From contig JABSSV010000080.1 of NCBI GenBank assembly GCA_013213875.1, positions 1-8,594 of the forward strand: a stretch of DNA of 8,594 nucleotides, written 5' to 3'. Shown here one piece after another: positions 7,132-8,594 of this stretch. This stretch comes from Lysobacterales bacterium. Its GTDB lineage: Bacteria > Pseudomonadota > Gammaproteobacteria > Xanthomonadales > SZUA-36. The first letter of the stretch is position 1. Every line of letters begins with the position of its first letter. The notes under the pieces are model-generated. The model made no database searches. It was not told the DNA's origin and saw only the letters and a program-made list of their open reading frames with translations. Both the position numbers and the translations under genes were made by a program.

Positions 7132-8446
7132 ACCCAGCTTTTTCTCCGGCAGCCCTGAGCGTGCCGGCCCGGGCATGGATCCGGCCCTCCTGGCTCTCAA
7201 TGGCTGGAGCGAGACCCAGTTGCTGGAGCATTTCGATGCGCTGCTGCAAGCCTTCCGCGCCTGCCGTGCGCACACGCTGCAGCTGTGCCAACCACTGTCC
7301 GCCGAGGACATGCTGCTGCAATCCATGCCCGACGCCAGCCCCACGAAATGGCATCTGGCCCATACCAGCTGGTTCTTTGAGACCTTTCTGCTGGCGCCCT
7401 TCGAGCCGGACTTTGCTTGGTTCGATGAGGCCTTTCAGGTGCTCTTTAACAGCTACTACAACGGCATCGGGGAGCAGTTTCCACGGCCGCGCCGGGGACT
7501 CATCTCACGACCGGATCTGGCCCGGGTGCTGACCTATCGGGACCAGGTGGAGCAGCGTCTGCTGCGCCTCGCCGGGGCCGCCGATAGCGCCACGCGCGCA
7601 CAGCTGGCGCCCCTGCTACGCCTCGGCATTAATCATGAGCAGCAGCATCAGGAATTGCTGCTAACGGATATCCAGCATGCGCTGGCACAAAACCCCGGCG
7701 CGCCCGTTTACCACGCCCAGCACGCCCTGCCGGCCGCTATGCCCGCGCTGCACTGGCAGCCGGTCAGGGCAGGCACGGCGGAAATCGGTCATGCCGGCGA
7801 CGGCTTCTGCTTTGATAATGAAACGCCACGGCAACAGGTACTGCTGGCCCCCTTCCAGATCGCCAGCCGGCCGGTCAGCAACCGGGAATGGCAGGCGTTT
7901 ATAGCGGCGGGCGGCTATGAAGATCCGCTGCTGTGGCTGTCCGAGGGCTGGGCCTGGCGGCAGGCAGAGCAGATTCAGGCGCCCCTGTACTGGGCCACAC
8001 CGCCGGCAGAGGCCGGGCCGGATGCTGGTGCGAAAGACCAGCGACAGTTTTCCCTGCGCGGCCTGCAGCTGCTGCACGCGGACGCGGCGGTCACGCATAT
8101 CAGCTATTACGAGGCCGATGCCTATGCGCGCTGGGCCGGGGCGCGCCTGCCCACGGAAGCAGAATGGGAGACGGCTGTGCGGCAGCAGCATGTGCCCGCC
8201 CGCAGCATTGGCCAGGGCTGGGAGTGGACGGGTAGCGCCTACCTGCCCTACAGCGGCTTTCAGGCTGCGGCCGGCACCGTGGGTGAGTACAACGGCAAGT
8301 TCATGATCAATCAGATGGTGCTGCGCGGCCATTCGCCACTGACGCCCCCCGGCCATACGCGTTGTACCTATCGCAACTTCTTTCCGCCGGCCACGCGCTG
8401 GCAGGCCACGACGCTGCGCCTGGCCCGCGATGGCCAGGTCCGCTGA
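7118..8446 (+). CDS. egtB: EgtB, ergothioneine sulfoxide synthase
   Basis: EgtB is a non-haem iron enzyme that joins hercynine (trimethylhistidine) to a thiol, cysteine or gamma-glutamylcysteine, using oxygen. The 442-residue frame has an N-terminal DinB-like domain (about 30-195) with probable iron ligands His82 (KWHLAHTSWFFE) and His173/His177 in HEQQHQE. The C-terminal sulfatase-modifying-factor-type domain (about 213-440) shows FDNETPRQQVLL, SYYEADAYARWAGARLPTEAEW, GEYNGKFM and TYRNFFPP, all typical of proteobacterial EgtB. Three core stretches are unusual: GQGWEWT for the common G(N/Q)VWEWT, RGHSPLTP for the common RGGSCATP, and WQATTLRLA for WQFSGxRLA. The ATG at 7118 overlaps pilR by 14 bases and lacks a Shine-Dalgarno; an ATG at 7175 (423 residues, MDPALLALNGW) is an equal alternative. 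EgtD, the methyltransferase partner, is not in the window. Confidence 0.9.
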   Translation: MASTEPSFFSGSPERAGPGMDPALLALNGWSETQLLEHFDALLQAFRACRAHTLQLCQPLSAEDMLLQSMPDASPTKWHLAHTSWFFETFLLAPFEPDFAWFDEAFQVLFNSYYNGIGEQFPRPRRGLISRPDLARVLTYRDQVEQRLLRLAGAADSATRAQLAPLLRLGINHEQQHQELLLTDIQHALAQNPGAPVYHAQHALPAAMPALHWQPVRAGTAEIGHAGDGFCFDNETPRQQVLLAPFQIASRPVSNREWQAFIAAGGYEDPLLWLSEGWAWRQAEQIQAPLYWATPPAEAGPDAGAKDQRQFSLRGLQLLHADAAVTHISYYEADAYARWAGARLPTEAEWETAVRQQHVPARSIGQGWEWTGSAYLPYSGFQAAAGTVGEYNGKFMINQMVLRGHSPLTPPGHTRCTYRNFFPPATRWQATTLRLARDGQVR

Positions 8447-8594
8447 GAGGCGCACGCCCCGGGGCCATGCCCGAAACATCACGTGAGCCACGGCAGGAGT
8501 GGTAGTCGGAGCCGGAGTGGGATTCGATTCAGGCTTGGCGCGAAGGGGCGGGTGTTGGCGCCCTCCTTGACATTGGCCGGTCAGAAACGCGGAA
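8447..8594 (+). other. Right-edge region with a TAG-interrupted open frame
   Basis: No recognised gene lies here. A frame opens at ATG 8467 (MPETSREPRQEW), meets TAG at 8503-8505, and then stays open to the edge as SEPEWDSIQAW followed by REGAGVGALLDIGRSETR, which reads like ordinary protein. No ATG, GTG, TTG or CTG follows the TAG in that frame within the window. The TAG sits in an imperfect in-frame tandem duplication (8485-8508 and 8509-8526). This could be the start of a disrupted gene, a gene starting outside the window, or non-coding DNA. A second plus frame, from GTG 8483, is also open to the edge but reads as an Arg/Ser-rich string and looks spurious. I do not recognise a family. Confidence 0.3.
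8485..8526. repeat. Imperfect tandem duplication
   Basis: Copy 1 (8485-8508, 24 bases) is GAGCC, seven bases, then GAGTGG TAG TCG. Copy 2 (8509-8526, 18 bases) is GAGCC, one base, then GAGTGG GAT TCG. Read in the 8467 frame they give EPRQEW-stop-S and EPEWDS. Both lengths are multiples of three, so the frame is kept across the repeat. Confidence 0.5.

Noticed and set aside
5917..7344. Long minus-strand frame (475 codons) opposite pilR
   Set aside because: It is antisense to a complete PilR with all motifs; its composition is shadow-like and no family is recognisable.
8456..8465. GCCCCGGGGC palindrome after egtB as a terminator
   Set aside because: It has no loop and no following T-run, so it is not a credible intrinsic terminator.
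7661..8491. Minus-strand frame (276 codons) opposite egtB, reaching a Pro/Thr-rich stretch at the right edge
   Set aside because: Most of it is antisense to conserved EgtB sequence; the Pro/Thr-rich part alone is too short and low in complexity to support a gene.
8502..8531. tRNA T-arm-like stretch on the minus strand (TCGAATCCCACTCCGGCTCC)
   Set aside because: No matching acceptor 5' strand, D-arm or anticodon arm lies upstream on that strand; the resemblance is limited to one arm.
8555..8572. Sigma-54-like TTGGCGCC...TTGAC and a TTGACA -35 box near the right edge
   Set aside because: The -12 element lacks the essential GC, and for the TTGACA the -10 region is cut off by the window end, so neither can be supported.

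Overview
The window reads as ordinary, gene-dense chromosome from a high-GC gammaproteobacterium. The support is a BamD C-terminus, a glutaminase-fused NAD synthetase of proteobacterial type, SucC/SucD close to their E. coli counterparts in length and motifs, and a PilS/PilR pair very like the Pseudomonas proteins. From memory, sucCD beside pilSR, with nadE and bamD near, resembles gene order in Xanthomonadales and some Chromatiales; the genus cannot be fixed from this sequence alone.

Layout. The left edge holds the last 56 codons of bamD on the + strand. It converges, with only 6 bases between stop codons, on a minus-strand block read right to left: sucC, sucD, nadE. sucC and sucD overlap by 4 bases (ATGA), and nadE follows within a few bases of sucD or overlaps it, so the three look like one operon. 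A 205-base divergent intergenic region (3876-4080) separates this block from a plus-strand block of pilS, pilR and egtB. pilS and pilR are 21 bases apart, and the egtB reading frame begins inside the last codons of pilR. The final 148 bases hold no recognised gene. They do contain a short open frame, broken by a TAG, that may be the start of a further gene.

Functions. SucCD performs the substrate-level phosphorylation step of the TCA cycle and NadE the last step of NAD synthesis. PilS/PilR is the membrane kinase and sigma-54 activator that classically controls pilin transcription. EgtB is the iron-dependent sulfoxide synthase of ergothioneine synthesis. Its coupling to pilR is the least expected feature. 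Neither pilA nor egtD is in the window. I see no mobile element, CRISPR array, RNA gene or clear intrinsic terminator, and no sign of a wholly new system. The best leads are the pilR-egtB overlap, the unusual EgtB core residues, the palindromes in the divergent promoter region and the amber-interrupted right-edge frame.
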